This document shows, piece after piece, positions 31,651 through 43,091 of a stretch of DNA of 64,000 nucleotides. The position numbers and the translations under genes are program-made. The first letter of the stretch is position 1; each line of letters starts with the position of its first letter. Under the pieces are notes generated by a model. It ran no database searches. It was not told the origin of the DNA and was given only the letters and a program-made list of their open reading frames with translations. Origin of the DNA: Catonia carolina (lineage: Eukaryota; Arthropoda; Insecta; Hemiptera; Achilidae); contig JAQMRL010000004.1 of NCBI GenBank assembly GCA_035578175.1, forward strand, positions 75,183,901 to 75,247,900, read 5' to 3'.

Positions 31651-31880
31651 AATACACTGCAGTAGGCCTATGTAAAGTGAAATATTGAATGTTTTGAATT
31701 TATTATTTTTCTTTTTTACTACCTCGTACTCTGTATTGTAAAGTTACGTAAGGGAATGCTTTTTCATTACCCTAATTTCAACTGCGATCCCAAAAATTTT
31801 GATACGTAAATAGGCTCCCAAATCGGTCGTAAATAGGCTTTATATGTTAATAACTTAAATTTTAATTGTTATTTGTTATA

Positions 31881-32811
31881 TTTTTTTTACTTTCTCTTGC
31901 CTATTAGAATATATAGGAAGGAAAGTATTGTTTTCATGTCGATTTTTCGAAATCGAGTTTTCACCGGATCTATACGTTTTCAGACCCCCTGAACCCAAAA
32001 AACATGTTTTTAGCGATTGGTCTGTGTGTGTGTGTGTGTGTGAACAGAATATCTTAAGAACGGAACATCGTACGAACTTGAAACTTAAGTTACATATCAC
32101 TACCGGACCCGACACGAACATTTTCATCAAAATCGGTCAACCGGAAGTAGTAGTTTATTCGTATAATTTTTCACTTTTTTGCGATTTTCTCAAAAACTAG
32201 TCCTACGATTTTTTTAAAAATCAACTGGTTTACTACATTTTTTATGCTCTACAATATAGGGTAGGCGCCATGTTTGCTGAAATTCTGCTTGAGGCTGTTT
32301 TTACGTAAAAACATTTTCTTTTTAAGATTGCGGCTTTAATATGCATTTTAGCGCAAAACGTTATATAATAAAAGTTGTAGAGAATGTAAAATTCTACAAC
32401 TTTTATTTCAAACATTTTTTTGTATAACGCTTAGTTTAGCGGTAATTTGCGATTTTCTGTTTTTTTCTCACGAAAACGTGAGAAAAATCGATTTTTTTAA
32501 CATTTCGGTCTTAGTATGCATTTTACGACAAAAGTGTATATAATTAAATTTATAGAAAATTAAAAGATCTACAACTTTTGTTTAGAGCATTTTTCTCTAC
32601 AGAGCCTAGTTTAGCGTGAAAGCGTGATTTTCCGTATTTTTAAGCCAAACTGATTGTCATTTTGCGTCATTCACTCATGATTAAAATAAGGTTATGTTTT
32701 TGAGGTTAGTTTTTGTTCATTTCTAATGTTTTAATACTAATGTTAGGTTTATTATTAATTATTTGCATTGGCAAGAGAAAGTTGTGTGAGTGTTTCACAC
32801 CAGATTTTTTT
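31881..32811 (-). mobile_element. Family B copy, full length
   Basis: Ends TTTTTTTTTACTTTCTCTTGCC and GTTTCACACCAGATTTTTTT. The microsatellite is (GT)n, ~20 bp. A small deletion removes GAGTTCGA next to the CCAAACTGA block. Confidence 0.93.
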
Positions 32812-33042
32812 GTCTTTAATTTTAAATCTAGAACACTATACTATACATTAAAGCACAACCACTAGATTTGATGAAAGTTATTATTAGGCGTGGAAGGAGG
32901 GGTCACACCCACCAGTGTATCCTCCAGGAAGACGTAATCATGCTATGATGGAGATGATCTTGATGGAAATGAAAATGAAAGCCCAACGGTGAAAAGATTA
33001 AGAAGATGTGATGTTGATGATGAAGATAATGATAGGATGTTA

Positions 33043-33195
33043 TCAAAGAAGATCCCTACACCAAAGACGGCGAAGACGTCGAAAATTAGGGAAATTTTGA
33101 ATGAACATTTGTCGAGCGAGGTCGTTTGGATGATTTTGTAATTTATCAAGGAAACGTTGATAAAGTTGTCGTGCAACGTCTTTTACGTCTTTTGT
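33043..33195 (-). pseudogene. jockey-like LINE C-terminal tip
   Basis: The minus strand reads DVARQLYQRFLDKLQNHPND then LARQMF, FRRLRRLWCRDLL-stop. The HPN(x)LA and RRLRRLWxRDL pattern is the usual C-terminus of jockey-clade ORF2 proteins. The 3' UTR would lie at 32812-33042, which is GATGAT-rich. It sits between a minus and a plus family B copy. Confidence 0.65.
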
Positions 33196-33360
33196 TATAT
33201 TGTAAACAAAAAACTGGTGCGAAACGTTCACACGACTTTCTCTTGCCAATGCAGATATAAAAAATGTAACCTATGTTTAATAATGAGTTAACAATGTAAA
33301 ATGAAAAACAGAACCTAATTTTAATCATGAGTGAATGACGCAGAAATATAATCAACTTCT

Positions 33361-33752
33361 GATGTTTAGGTCATCAGCCGAAAGGCTAGTTAGTAACTGC
33401 AGAGGTTTTATTAAGTAAAACGAAGAGTGAGGTGATTTACTATTGCCTTCCTCACTGAGTGGAAAAGTACACTTATCAGCATGCCGGGCCTTCTGAAAAG
33501 CACATATTTTCCACTCTGCAAAAGACACCTTCACTTCATTCACCACAGGGTGTGGCTGTATAATAAAATTCATTACTTTCAGAGAAGATAACTCTGATTA
33601 GTGTCTTTTACACCTCTACCTCTTCTGTTCTTAAATGATTCAGTCATTTAATTGGCTGACCATGTGATAAGAAACAGAACTATTTATTCTAGCCCTGCAA
33701 CGAACAGATTAAGTGTAAATAATTTGACACTCCACCTGTCTGTTATGGGCAG
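33361..33752 (-). mobile_element. S1 SINE copy in family B
   Basis: Full-length S1 in reverse. TSD AATCAACTTCT at the left and AATTAACTTCT at the right, one mismatch. Frame 33352-33573 is open. Confidence 0.92.
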
Positions 33753-34581
33753 AATTAACTTCTACACAACTTAAAAATACGGTAAAATCAGTAATTAACG
33801 CTTAATTTAAGCTCTGCAGAGACAAATGCTTGAAATAAAAGTTGTAGGATTTTAAGTTTTCTAAAACTTTGATTATATATAATTTTGTCGTAAAATGCAT
33901 ACTAAAACCACAACCGTAAAAATCTTACTTTTTTACAAATTTTTATATAAAAAAACGGAAAATCACTAGTTGCCGCTAAACTAAGCGTTATAATAAAAAA
34001 TGTTTGAAATAAAAGTTGTAGGTTTATAAATGTTTTACAACTTTGATTATATTATCTAAACGTTTGCTCCTAAAAGCGTATGAAGGCAGTAATCTTAAAA
34101 CAATTATTTTTTTCTACGCGAGCACAGCCTTCTCAAGAAAATCAGCAGACATGGCACTTACCATATCAGTAGATATGGTAGAGCAGAAAAGATGTAGTAA
34201 ATGAGGCGATTTTTTAAAAATCGTATACGACCCGTTTTTAAGAAAATTGCAAAAAAAATTTTAAATGTACGAATAAAGTAGTACTTCCAGTTGACCGATT
34301 TAAATAAAAATGTTCCGTGTTGGGTCCTATAGTAGTGCTTAACTTAAGTTTCAAGTTTGTACAATATTTCGTTCTTAAGACATTTTGTTGACGCGCTCAC
34401 ACACACACACACACACACACAAACCAATCGCTAAAAACATGCTTTTTTGGGTTCAGGGGGTCTGACAACATGTATATACGGTGAAAACTCGATTTCGAAA
34501 AAATGACATGAAAACAATACTTTCCTTCGTTATTTACGTACTTTCTCTTGCTTAATAATTCATACCTATAGGGCAAGAGAA

Positions 34582-34947
34582 TTTACACTCAATCTGTTAG
34601 TTGCAGGGCTAAAATAAATAGTTCTGTTTCTTAACACATGGTCAGCCAATTAAATGACTGAATCATTTAAGAACAGAAGAGGTAGAGGTGTAAAAGACAC
34701 TAATCAGAGTTATCTCGTCTGAAAGTAATAGATTTCATTATACAGCGAGACCCTGTGGTGAATGAAGTGAAAGTGTCATTTGCAGAGTGGAAAATATATG
34801 CTTTTCAGAAGGTCTGGCATGCCGATAAGTGTACGTTTCCTCTCAGTGAGAAAGGCAATTGTGAACCAACTCACTCCTCGATTTACTAAGTAAAACCTCT
34901 ACAGGTTCAAACCAGCCTTTTGGCTGATGACCTAAACAACAACAACA
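34582..34947 (+). mobile_element. S1 SINE copy, 5'-truncated, in family B terminus
   Basis: Lacks the first ~30 bp (starts TTTACACTCAATCTG). Flanked by GGGCAAGAGAA on both sides (34571-34581 and 34948-34958), an 11-bp TSD made from the conserved family B end. Confidence 0.92.
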
Positions 34948-34965
34948 GGGCAAGAGAAAATAAAA

Positions 34966-36185
34966 AATTAACACAACACAAATAATGAGTAATAAAATTT
35001 AAAAAATAAAACTAAGCCAAATGAAAAACTAAGCAAACAAATAAAAACAAATTGGATAAAGTACAGGAGAAAGAATAAAATGGAATTGAACAGAACCTGA
35101 CCTAGCCGAAACAACGACATACATCGAAAATTCACAATCATCCGAAAACGCACAGCGCAAACCGAATGAGTTACAGCACGGAAGGAAATTTTAAAAGAAG
35201 GAAAAAAAGAAACGATCTTGTGAAGCAAGGTTGAATCCCAATTACTGTACGCAGTCTAAGAAATGAAGGTATACAGAAAATAGAAGCCAGAAAATATAGC
35301 AGATAGGCCTTTTTCTCCCCTTCAATCCCACGGGATATCTATGCTTCAATATACTGGAGAGCTTTCTGCCATCACATAACCAACCCCTTATATCCAATAC
35401 CGTCCACCCCCTCTTAAACTGTACCAAGACACGTACACCACGAAAACGAATTTACTCTATATCTCGTATATAATAAACAGTGCAAACTAAACCGCCCTAA
35501 AATTAATCACGTGTTCTTAACATTAACAAATTACAGTCCTATATTTAATCCGACATTTATAAAATATATATAACGACACGAAACTCCCGACGCAATCAAA
35601 TTGATTGCTTAAAAAGAGATTTAATGGAACTTAAAAACTTTATTAATATAACAACCGTATAAAACGTACAAGCTGTAAAGTTGATTACACAAACGGCCGG
35701 TGTATAAAAAAAACCCGTACTGCAACATTGAAAGCTTAGAAAATTAAATAAAAAACCAATCTTGCTGATGTTTTATCACTTTCCTATAATAAAAATAGTG
35801 GTCCAATATTTTGCTACACTGATTTTTACCCTTACTTCTCAGTACATTAATAAAATAAATGAACTACGCTAAACCTTTTATGGATTTTCATAAAATATTT
35901 ATCTTTATAATAATTTCAAATGTCAATTTACTTTTATAGTTCATTTTAAATTAATTTATTCTTTAATTGGAAATATTAATGTAACACCTAAGGTCTAACA
36001 CGAAAAATTTTATTAATAAAATAATAATAATAACAGAAAGAATAATAGTTCGGAAAAAAGTGGTAAACAAAATAAAAATTAAAAACATAATCCATATAAT
36101 GAGAAAAACGAGATTTACATTTTTCGGACTTGTGGCAACAATGAACGATAGTATGTAGTAACGGTAGTAAACGTCTGTTTGTATG
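34966..36185. other. Unassigned region
   Basis: AT-rich with short purine-rich stretches. An 86-codon minus frame (34968-35228) is hydrophobic low-complexity sequence without motifs. Nothing supported. Confidence 0.4.
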
Positions 36186-36542
36186 AGGTAATCTCGGAAA
36201 CTTCTAAACTGATTTTAAAAATCTTTCATTGTTGCATAGCTTAGAGCTTCCTGATCATTATAGGCTATTTTGCAACTTTAAGTGAGTTAAGCAACTTAAA
36301 CTGTGACGATATCGCACGTTTTAGTTTATCGGGTGCATAGCACTTTTATTTTTTTTAAGTCCTCTAGATGGTGTATTTTTTGGGCTAGAAGCACGACTCA
36401 ACTTTTATATTTTATAGAAAAACTAAAGAATAACATTCGATTCTAAAAACATGAAAAATTAGGAAATATTCAAAATTTTAATTTTTGTACTGTATTTTTC
36501 ATGTATGTGTTTTTATTCGACAGGTAGCGAATGAGTCACATA

Positions 36543-37482
36543 ACGGGTGATTCAAAAAGAGCGCCGGTTTTTAAACGGCTGGTAAATTTTTGTTTATCGG
36601 TTGGCAACATTGTTAGACCTCATTTCTATTTCGGAGAACATTCCGATTGACGATTCAGTTGTAGTTTCTCTTGTTCGCATTGTAGTTTTCTCGCAGTCTG
36701 TGTCTAACCATGGAGAAGTTTACTATTGCACAACGAGTGTTAATCGTCAAAACATTTTACCAGAGTGGAGAGAGTTATGCGGCTACTGTCAGGCGACTTC
36801 GCGGTACTCTAGGACGTAATGAAGTACCGAATGAATCAACAGTTCGCAGGCTCATGAAAAAGTTTTTTGAGACGGGTTCAACAGTCGACCTTAAAAGTTC
36901 TGGACGTCGTCGTTCTGGCCGAACTGAGCAGAACGTTGCGTTGGTTCGTGACAATGTGGCTGTTAGCCCAGCAAAATCAATACGCCGCCGTTCTCAACAA
37001 TTGGGTTTAAGATGTTCTTCTGTACGGAGAATTCTTCGGTACGATATCCAATATCACCCGTATAAAATTCAGTTGACGCAACATTTGAAAGTGGCAGACC
37101 ACCAGAAGACACGACAGTTTGTTGACTGGGTATTGAGAAAACGGCAGGATGATGACACCTTCGCAAACAAAATCATTTTCAGTGATGAGGCGCACTTCCA
37201 CTTAAACGGTTTTGTTAATAAACAGAACTGCCGTATGTGGAGTTTAATTCGACGGGTTATCGGGCAAATGGAAGTCGAAACTTGTCGTGCAGTAATATCC
37301 AGTTTCATGGACAGAGTTGATGCCTGCCAGCGCAGTAGAGGAGGACACATGCATGACATTATTTTTCATACATGAAATCGGAAGGTAAGATGAACTTGTT
37401 GATGTATTTATTTTCAGTTTTTCAATAAAAGAAATCTCTTAATTTGATATATCAAAACCGGCGCTCTTTTTGAATCACCCTA
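36543..37482 (+). mobile_element. IS630-Tc1-mariner element, copy 2, internally deleted
   Basis: TIRs ACGGGTGATTCAAAAAGAGC and complement, with TA at 36541-36542 and 37483-37484. The unoccupied TA is at 940-941 in the paralogous element. It differs from copy 1 chiefly in deletion endpoints. Confidence 0.95.
36710..37375 (+). pseudogene. Mariner-type transposase deletion fusion, 221 codons open
   Basis: Starts MEKFTIAQRVLIVKTFYQ. Residues ~1-115 hold the helix-turn-helix DNA-binding region with GRRRSGRTEQNVALVRD. Residues ~150-172 hold IIFSDEAHFHLNGFVNKQNC, which includes the first catalytic aspartate. A deletion then joins this in frame to the C-terminal tail (RRVIGQMEVETCRAVISSFM ... SRGGHMHDIIFHT). 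The remaining catalytic acids are lost, so it cannot cut DNA. Family members are about 340-350 residues. An intact frame with the DNA-binding domain could yield a competitor of the full transposase if expressed; that is inference. Confidence 0.85.
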
Positions 37483-37548
37483 TATTTCCAATTACTCTAC
37501 GTACCGCACCCACGTATTACTGTCTCTTATCTCATCCATATATCAATT

Positions 37549-38489
37549 GAAGGGGTCAGTGGATGAAGGTGTTAACTAACTTTTCACAAATATTGAGTTT
37601 TTATCGTGAATGAAGGTGTTATGTGATATTTTTCAATAGCACTAACACAGAAATCTCTATCTGGTTCCATTAAGAAGATACTAGAGGATGAAGGTGTTGA
37701 CATTTTTTTGTTAAATAGTTGTGAAAGAAACTAAATTAATCCTCTAAATTTGTTAAAATTATATTCATAGTTCAGTATTATAAACTGTATAAAAATAGTA
37801 AACTGAACTAAATAACAAACGTTCTGTTAACACAAACAGCAACCAACTAAATCTCAATTAAGTTATGAATCTATCTAAGGTAATATCAATTAATAAATCT
37901 GAAATAACTTTCTCAAAATATACACATAAAATAAGAATAAAACAATCTAATTGATTATATCATTGCAGAAAAACTATTTTTTAAGAACGAATGAGGGACC
38001 CACTCTCTTTGTTTGGCCTCCAGTCCCCCACTAAAATAATTTACAATTCTATCTTCTTCTTCTCAGTTGCCTAGTTACCATACTTTTGTTATTGAAATCA
38101 AATAATTTTTTAAAATATTTATTTTAATCAGCTGGAGATATCTATTTTTATTTCAATAGATTCAAAAATAAACAACTCCAGGTGTGCATCAATTTTGTGT
38201 CATTACAGTTGTTAGTTAACATCTACGTTCAATTCAAAAATAAACATTTTATTAAAAAATATTTAAATGAAAGAAGGTGTTATCTACACAAAAATGGGTT
38301 AAATTTATTTAAAAAAATAAAATAGACAAAGTTTACAATACTTAAATAAATTATCTGTCTATGTTATATATTGCCACCCACAATTTTACTTTCTGAAATC
38401 AGTAAAATAAGTTACACTTTTGAACTTTAACACTCAATTGCTCAGAACTGCATTTATGTCACATAACACCTTCATATACTGAACCCTTC
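37549..38489. mobile_element. MITE with ATGAAGGTGTTA inverted and internal repeats
   Basis: The left end GAAGGGGTCAGTGGATGAAG continues GTGTTA; the right end is the complement of GAAGGGTTCAGTATATGAAG, also followed by GTGTTA. AATT flanks both ends (37545-37548, 38490-38493), and the paralog at ~993 keeps one AACT. The motif (T)GAAGGTGTTA recurs inside near 37614, 37690 and 38273. No coding; superfamily unassigned. Confidence 0.85.
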
Positions 38490-38784
38490 AATTGTCTCTT
38501 TCTTTTCCATCGGTATTCTTCTATGAATTCTACTCAATTCTGTTAAATCGCAGGGACAAACATTTAAAACGGTGGGCATCGATCTGAGACACGAATGCTT
38601 CCTTCACTCATGGACAACTTTATGTCGGACTTTCTAGAGCTGGAAGTGCAGAAAAACAATTTATTTGCTGCCACAGGGCAACAAAACCACGAATACTGTA
38701 TATGGAGAGGTTTTAAAATAATTTAATGAGGCCTACATTAGCTGCTGTGAAGCGAAGCGAGCGGGGGTTCCTAGTGATAAAATA

Positions 38785-38848
38785 CAGATTATATTAATCA
38801 ATGTATACAATTGGTAAGAGAAAATCGTGGGAGTGTTTCACACGAGCT
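38785..38848 (-). mobile_element. Family B left-terminal fragment
   Basis: TTGGTAAGAGAAAATCGTGGGAGTGTTTCACACGAG resembles the family B left end in reverse and parallels the fragment at 1351-1417. Confidence 0.55.
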
Positions 38849-40327
38849 TTGCATGATATGTCGCGATGACGTCACAATATATTTATTTCTACATTGGTCA
38901 TTATCCTAAGTGATACAAATATATTTAAAACAGCTATTCTGTTATAATTGAAAAACAAATTAATTTAAACGGATGACATTTCCAGAGTTAACAGTTAGCC
39001 GTACAGTGAGAGAATTAGGTTCATTAAAAAGCCAAGTTGTAACCTCACTCCTTTTCCCCTCTTAAATCACTCCATCTCACTCTATAATCTTTTTGTTATT
39101 TTGCTTTTCTTTTTTCTCTTCTTCTTCTTCTTCTTCTTCTACATAACTTTTAACTCATTTTTCTTTATTTTTTCTTCTTCTCGTTATACACAATATTCCA
39201 CAGCTTTTATCCATTTATCTTCCAACTTGGATTTACATTTTATAATAATGATAATACTGAAATTTCTTTTACGCCCTACTTTGTTTGTTCTGCATGATAA
39301 ATACTGAACACATTTACTTTTAAGAGATTTTACATAATGCTTCATGCATTTGGTCTTTTTTTTAGTAAATATCTCTTTTAAGATTATCCATTTTTTTAAA
39401 TTCCAAAAGAAACATTAATTCATTTCAGTCTTTTAAAAATTTATAAAACAAAAACCTTTTATACACTCTTAAAGAAGCATTAACGGAAACAACATTAAGA
39501 AAAATTCTATACAAATATCCGAATAAAATATTACCTCGATAATCGGTCGTAAAGGACGGGCCAGTATCCGATGATCAGAAAACACAGATTAAGCGGAAAT
39601 ATACAACGAAAACTTGTTAGAATTTCGATCCATGCTTTATATTAAATGATCTTTATTTGTTTAGTTCTTTTTTGTAAGTACATATACTTTATAAGATTTA
39701 TAAATAAGACTATAAATTTAATCGGGAACTCGATCCTTTTTTTGATAATTACAAACAATTTTCATCAAAATGTTATCAGGCGCTCACCAACCAATAAATG
39801 ACATAAATTCACAGAGCAGACTCACATCTTTTTCTTTCTTTCCTTCTTTCTTTTTTCTTTTTTCTATTGTTTCTTTTTCCTTTTCCTTTTATTAATTTAT
39901 AAATAAATAATATTATTTTTGATCAAGGTTTTGCTAAACTATTTTTTGTGGGAATTTTTGTTTTTTTTCTTATTAATTTATTATTATACTAAGTAATTTT
40001 ATTGAAACATTATTTTATTTTTATGATAAAAAGAGACAAAAAGTGAATTAGCATGTATATTATGTAAATAAAACAGTTATAAGCAAATATTGTTTTGTAA
40101 ATATGTAATTTTTTTATGTCAATAAGGCTTATACGGATAAGTTCTGTTAGCCTTTATATTGTTGTAAATAAATAAATAAATAAATAAATAAAGATTATAT
40201 TTTTTTAAATGCCCAAAGAAAAAATTTATCCGTTTTAGTTCTTTTTTGACACTTTTAATTGAAATTAAAGTCTTGTTATTAAATTAATATCACAATTTTT
40301 AAATGTGAAGCTAATGTTCCAAAACTT
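38849..40327. other. Unassigned region with pyrimidine-rich tracts
   Basis: Contains (CTT)n near 39117-39141 and TTTC-rich runs at 39830-39890. An (AAAT)n tract lies near 40166-40192. No supported gene; the 68-codon frame at 39101 is microsatellite. Confidence 0.45.
40166..40192 (+). repeat. (AAAT)n microsatellite, LINE-tail-like
   Basis: GTAAATAAATAAATAAATAAATAAATAAAG follows ATAAGTTCTGTTAGCCTTTATATTGTT. It resembles the 3' tail of a non-LTR element on the plus strand, but the body is not recognised. Confidence 0.6.
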
Positions 40328-40850
40328 GATTTACTTAAAGGAGCGTGCAGTCATCACCACAGTCCTACAGTTGGCCAAGATCTCTTGGCCAGAGCGCTTT
40401 AAACGTCTGCGCTGAGCACCCTAGTGTACATGTTTTGTATGAGACGGTTGTCATTTAATTCAAATTTGTCATGCATCGTCTTGTATAGTTGTTTCGCGAC
40501 ATCAATTACGTATGGGATTTGTAAGTCTTTGTGCAACATTGAGTTTCTGATGTAAAAGGGGCATTGCGTTATCGTTAGTATAATCTTGTTCTGAATCGCT
40601 TGTATACGTTTCGTGAGTGAAGGTTAAGCAGATCCCCAAAGTTGAACTCCATATATCCAGATTGGTCTTAAGACTGTCTGGTAGATTGTTGATTTGTGTG
40701 ACATGTTTAATTTAGAACGTCTATCGAGTAAGCGATTCAGTTGATAGAAGCGTGTTTTGAGTTTGTGGCGTGTGTGTGTGTAACATGTGCGTTCCATGTA
40801 AGTTTTCTGTCCAAATGTAAGCCTAAGGAGCCTGTTTTAGTTTTTTCTTA
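40328..40850 (-). pseudogene. jockey-like LINE ORF2 C-terminal fragment
   Basis: The minus strand reads LGLHLDRKLTWNAHVTHTRH then IYQTVLRPIWIYGVQLWGSA, stop, then SLTKRIQAIQNKIILTITQC and PFYIRNSMLHKDLQIPYV. LGLxLDxKLTW, the YGxQLWG block and the LHxDLxIPxV block are the standard post-RT region of jockey-clade ORF2. At least two stops are present (after GSA and after RVLSADV). It is truncated at its 5' side; a microsatellite-like GTGTGTGTG lies within the coding at 40771. Confidence 0.75.
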
Positions 40851-41919
40851 ATTTATTTAAAACAAAACAGTTTTTTACACTTAACGAAACAAAATTACCT
40901 GAAATTCGAATAAACAACCCGAATTAAAATACATTAAAATCTCGATTATCATTCTGCTCCTAAAATTAATCAAATTAGGCAGGTGTGAGACTAAAAATAT
41001 AGTCAACTTTATATAAAAAAGTTTAAGTAGAACTTTTCCTAACGTACGAAAATTACTCGGCAAAAGTTTCTAAAACAAATAACAAAAAATTGAATTAAAA
41101 TGACAATTGTACTGTATGTAAAATATTACGCCTACTTAATATAACGTATGCATTTTCAATCAGACGGCTTTACCACCTCGAGGGTCTTCTGGGCATTGAC
41201 CGAATTACAAGGCCACTAAACCTATTCTATTCTGTAAAAAAAAACAGCCTTTCTTGTATGCATACCAGACGACACGTGATTATATAAGGCACGTGTTGTC
41301 AAAGAATTACATATTTTATTTTTACCCATACTTTTTTTACAACCATTTAAAAATTGTATTTCTAAACTGTTAATCTCGTACATAAATCCAACACAAATTT
41401 CACAAAAAGAAAAACTAATATAAGTAATATCGATAATAGATACAAAAGGCTCTGAAAATTATTTATACTTTCATAATAGAAACGAGATCATGGAGATATT
41501 TATACTCTATCAACGTCCGATTGAAACTCACAAAAAAGAAAATATCTTAAATACCAATTAATTAATCCGTTTTCCTTACACCAATCAATTAATGAAATAT
41601 GAAATCAAAGGAAGAAATTCATTTTCAAAACACTGACAGTTAAACAAATCCTAAATTTGGCTGCCTCAGCAGCGTTGAGGAAGCTTCGATTCCCGGTAAT
41701 GGTCTAAAACTTTTCATCATAAGTAAAAAGTCACTGTTACGTAACCCGCTGTAATTCTTAATACGAAAGCTGTTAATCCGACTTAAAGAAACTAAAAAAA
41801 ATCCGAAACTATTTGTCTACAGCTTACGCCATTTTAAAATTCAGGAGAACGTGTACAATTTTCTAAGAAACTTGATGGATTTTATTGTGAAATGTATTCG
41901 GAAGTTTCCTATAACAGAG
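40851..41919. other. Unassigned region with a SINE relic
   Basis: AT-rich. At 41659-41712, TGGCTGCCTCAGCAGCG ... GCTTCGATTCCCGGTAATGG looks like a decayed tRNA-type SINE head (B box only). Nothing else recognised. Confidence 0.4.
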
Positions 41920-42135
41920 AGAAGTTGAGTATTAAATTATTTGCACTCGATCTGGTAATTCTAGGACTACAACAAAATGTTATGTTTCTTATCCCATGAT
42001 TAGCCAATTTATATGACTGAAACATTTAAGAACAGAACAGGTAGAGGCGTAAATGACACTAGTCAAAATTATCTTTTCTGAGAGTAACGAATTTCATGGT
42101 ACGGCCAAACTCTGTGGTGAATGAAGTGAAGGTGC
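41920..42135 (+). mobile_element. S1 SINE copy, old subfamily, 3'-truncated
   Basis: TATTAAATTATTTGCACTCG, TCTGGTAATTCTAGGACTAC, AGAACAGGTAGAGGCGTAAA and CTGTGGTGAATGAAGTGAAG match S1 with ~15-20 percent divergence by eye. It stops at GGTGCTCTGG. Confidence 0.75.
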
Positions 42136-42427
42136 TCTGGACAGTTTTGGGTATTTCTTTTTAATATTTATCGAAAATTTGTCGGTAGGTCTACAAGCAT
42201 TGTTGAAAGTTAATTTTATTGCCTGATCACTTGACAGCTCTGTCTCCATTTTTTTTTTGACTATACAAGATATTTTTACTTGCAACTGTATAAAATTAAC
42301 TACCAGCAAATTTGAAAAAAAAGGAGTCAAATGTCGACAAATTTTAAGACATTGAGGAGATCGCTGCCCATTGACTGTACTTTAACCGTAATCATTAAGT
42401 TAGTTCATAATTTACTTAATTTTATTT

Positions 42428-42870
42428 TGTTTTCTTTAATTTTGACGTCTCACGATATCTCTACTCCAGAGTCGTTTCAGTCTTCGTATAGGGACAGTTG
42501 GTAAATCTGGTGTGTCTAGGTCAACAATGAGCTGGTTTGGATTATTGGGTAATTTATTTTTAAATCGTGTGCATGTGCGTAGGAACACATCGTTGATGTA
42601 TGGGACGTTTAACTCCGTGTGTAATGTATCGTTCGTTACGTAAAAGGGAGCACTAGCTATGTCTTAACAATTTGGACTGAAAGCGTTGTATTTTCAAAAT
42701 GACCGACGGTTTGGCACAACAGTAAATTTGGCTGCTATACATCCAAACGGGTCTAATGTAACGCTTATAAACTAGTAGTTTTAGATGAAGTGGGAGTTTA
42801 GAAGATCTGGAAATCAACGAATACAGTTGTTTACGTCTAGCGTCCAAAGTTTTTCGCGTTTCGTTAACAT
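42428..42870 (-). pseudogene. jockey-like LINE ORF2 C-terminal fragment, second copy
   Basis: The minus strand reads TLDARRKQLYSLISRSSKLP, LLVYKRYIRPVWMYSSQIYC, IQRFQSKLLR, stop, APFYVTNDTLHTELNVPYIN and RRLKRLWSRDIV. The block order matches the jockey fragment at 40.3 kb, but the sequences differ, so it is another family or an old relative. One in-frame stop follows KLLRHS. Confidence 0.75.
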
Positions 42871-43009
42871 TTATCAGTATTAGTCTACATGAAGACGAAT
42901 ACTTAACTCAGCATTTTATACAGTTGCTCATTAAACGGACTGACTACCCACAAATATCCACTAATGTCCTTAAGTAAATAATACAACTATTGTAGATTAA
43001 AAAAATTTT

Positions 43010-43091
43010 TAACATTATAATTCAGAGGGGGTCGGCAAAATACTTAACCTAAAAAGGGGGTCACAGTATCAAAAAAGGTTGAGAACCACTG
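43010..43091. mobile_element. hAT terminal fragment
   Basis: The reverse complement begins CAGTGGTTCTCAACCTTTTT then TGATACTGTGACCCCCTTTTTAGG, typical of hAT MITE ends. The partner end was not found. Confidence 0.55.

Larger units (their letters stand above)
33204..34965 (+). mobile_element. Family B copy (older), with two S1 insertions
   Basis: Starts AAAAAACTGGTGCGAAACG. It is interrupted by S1 at 33361-33752, continues through diverged modules and a (CA)n at 34397-34420, and its final GGGCAAGAGAAA is split by a second S1 (34582-34947). The divergence fits an older copy hit later by SINEs. Confidence 0.85.
36186..38775 (+). mobile_element. Helitron-like non-autonomous element, copy 2
   Basis: From about TATGAGGTAATCTCGGAAAC through AATCTTTCATTGTTGCATAG to AGCGAAGCGAGCGGGGGTTC-CTAGT at 38771-38775. 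It is colinear with 204-1292 once a mariner (36543-37482) and a MITE (37549-38489) are removed, and it lacks copy 1's S1. The Helitron assignment rests on the CTAGT terminus and the preceding GC-rich repeat. No Rep/helicase. Confidence 0.55.

Noticed and set aside
39530..39600. Possible pogo end (CTCGATAATCGG ... GTATCCGATG)
   Set aside because: No CAGT terminus, no partner and no TA flanks.
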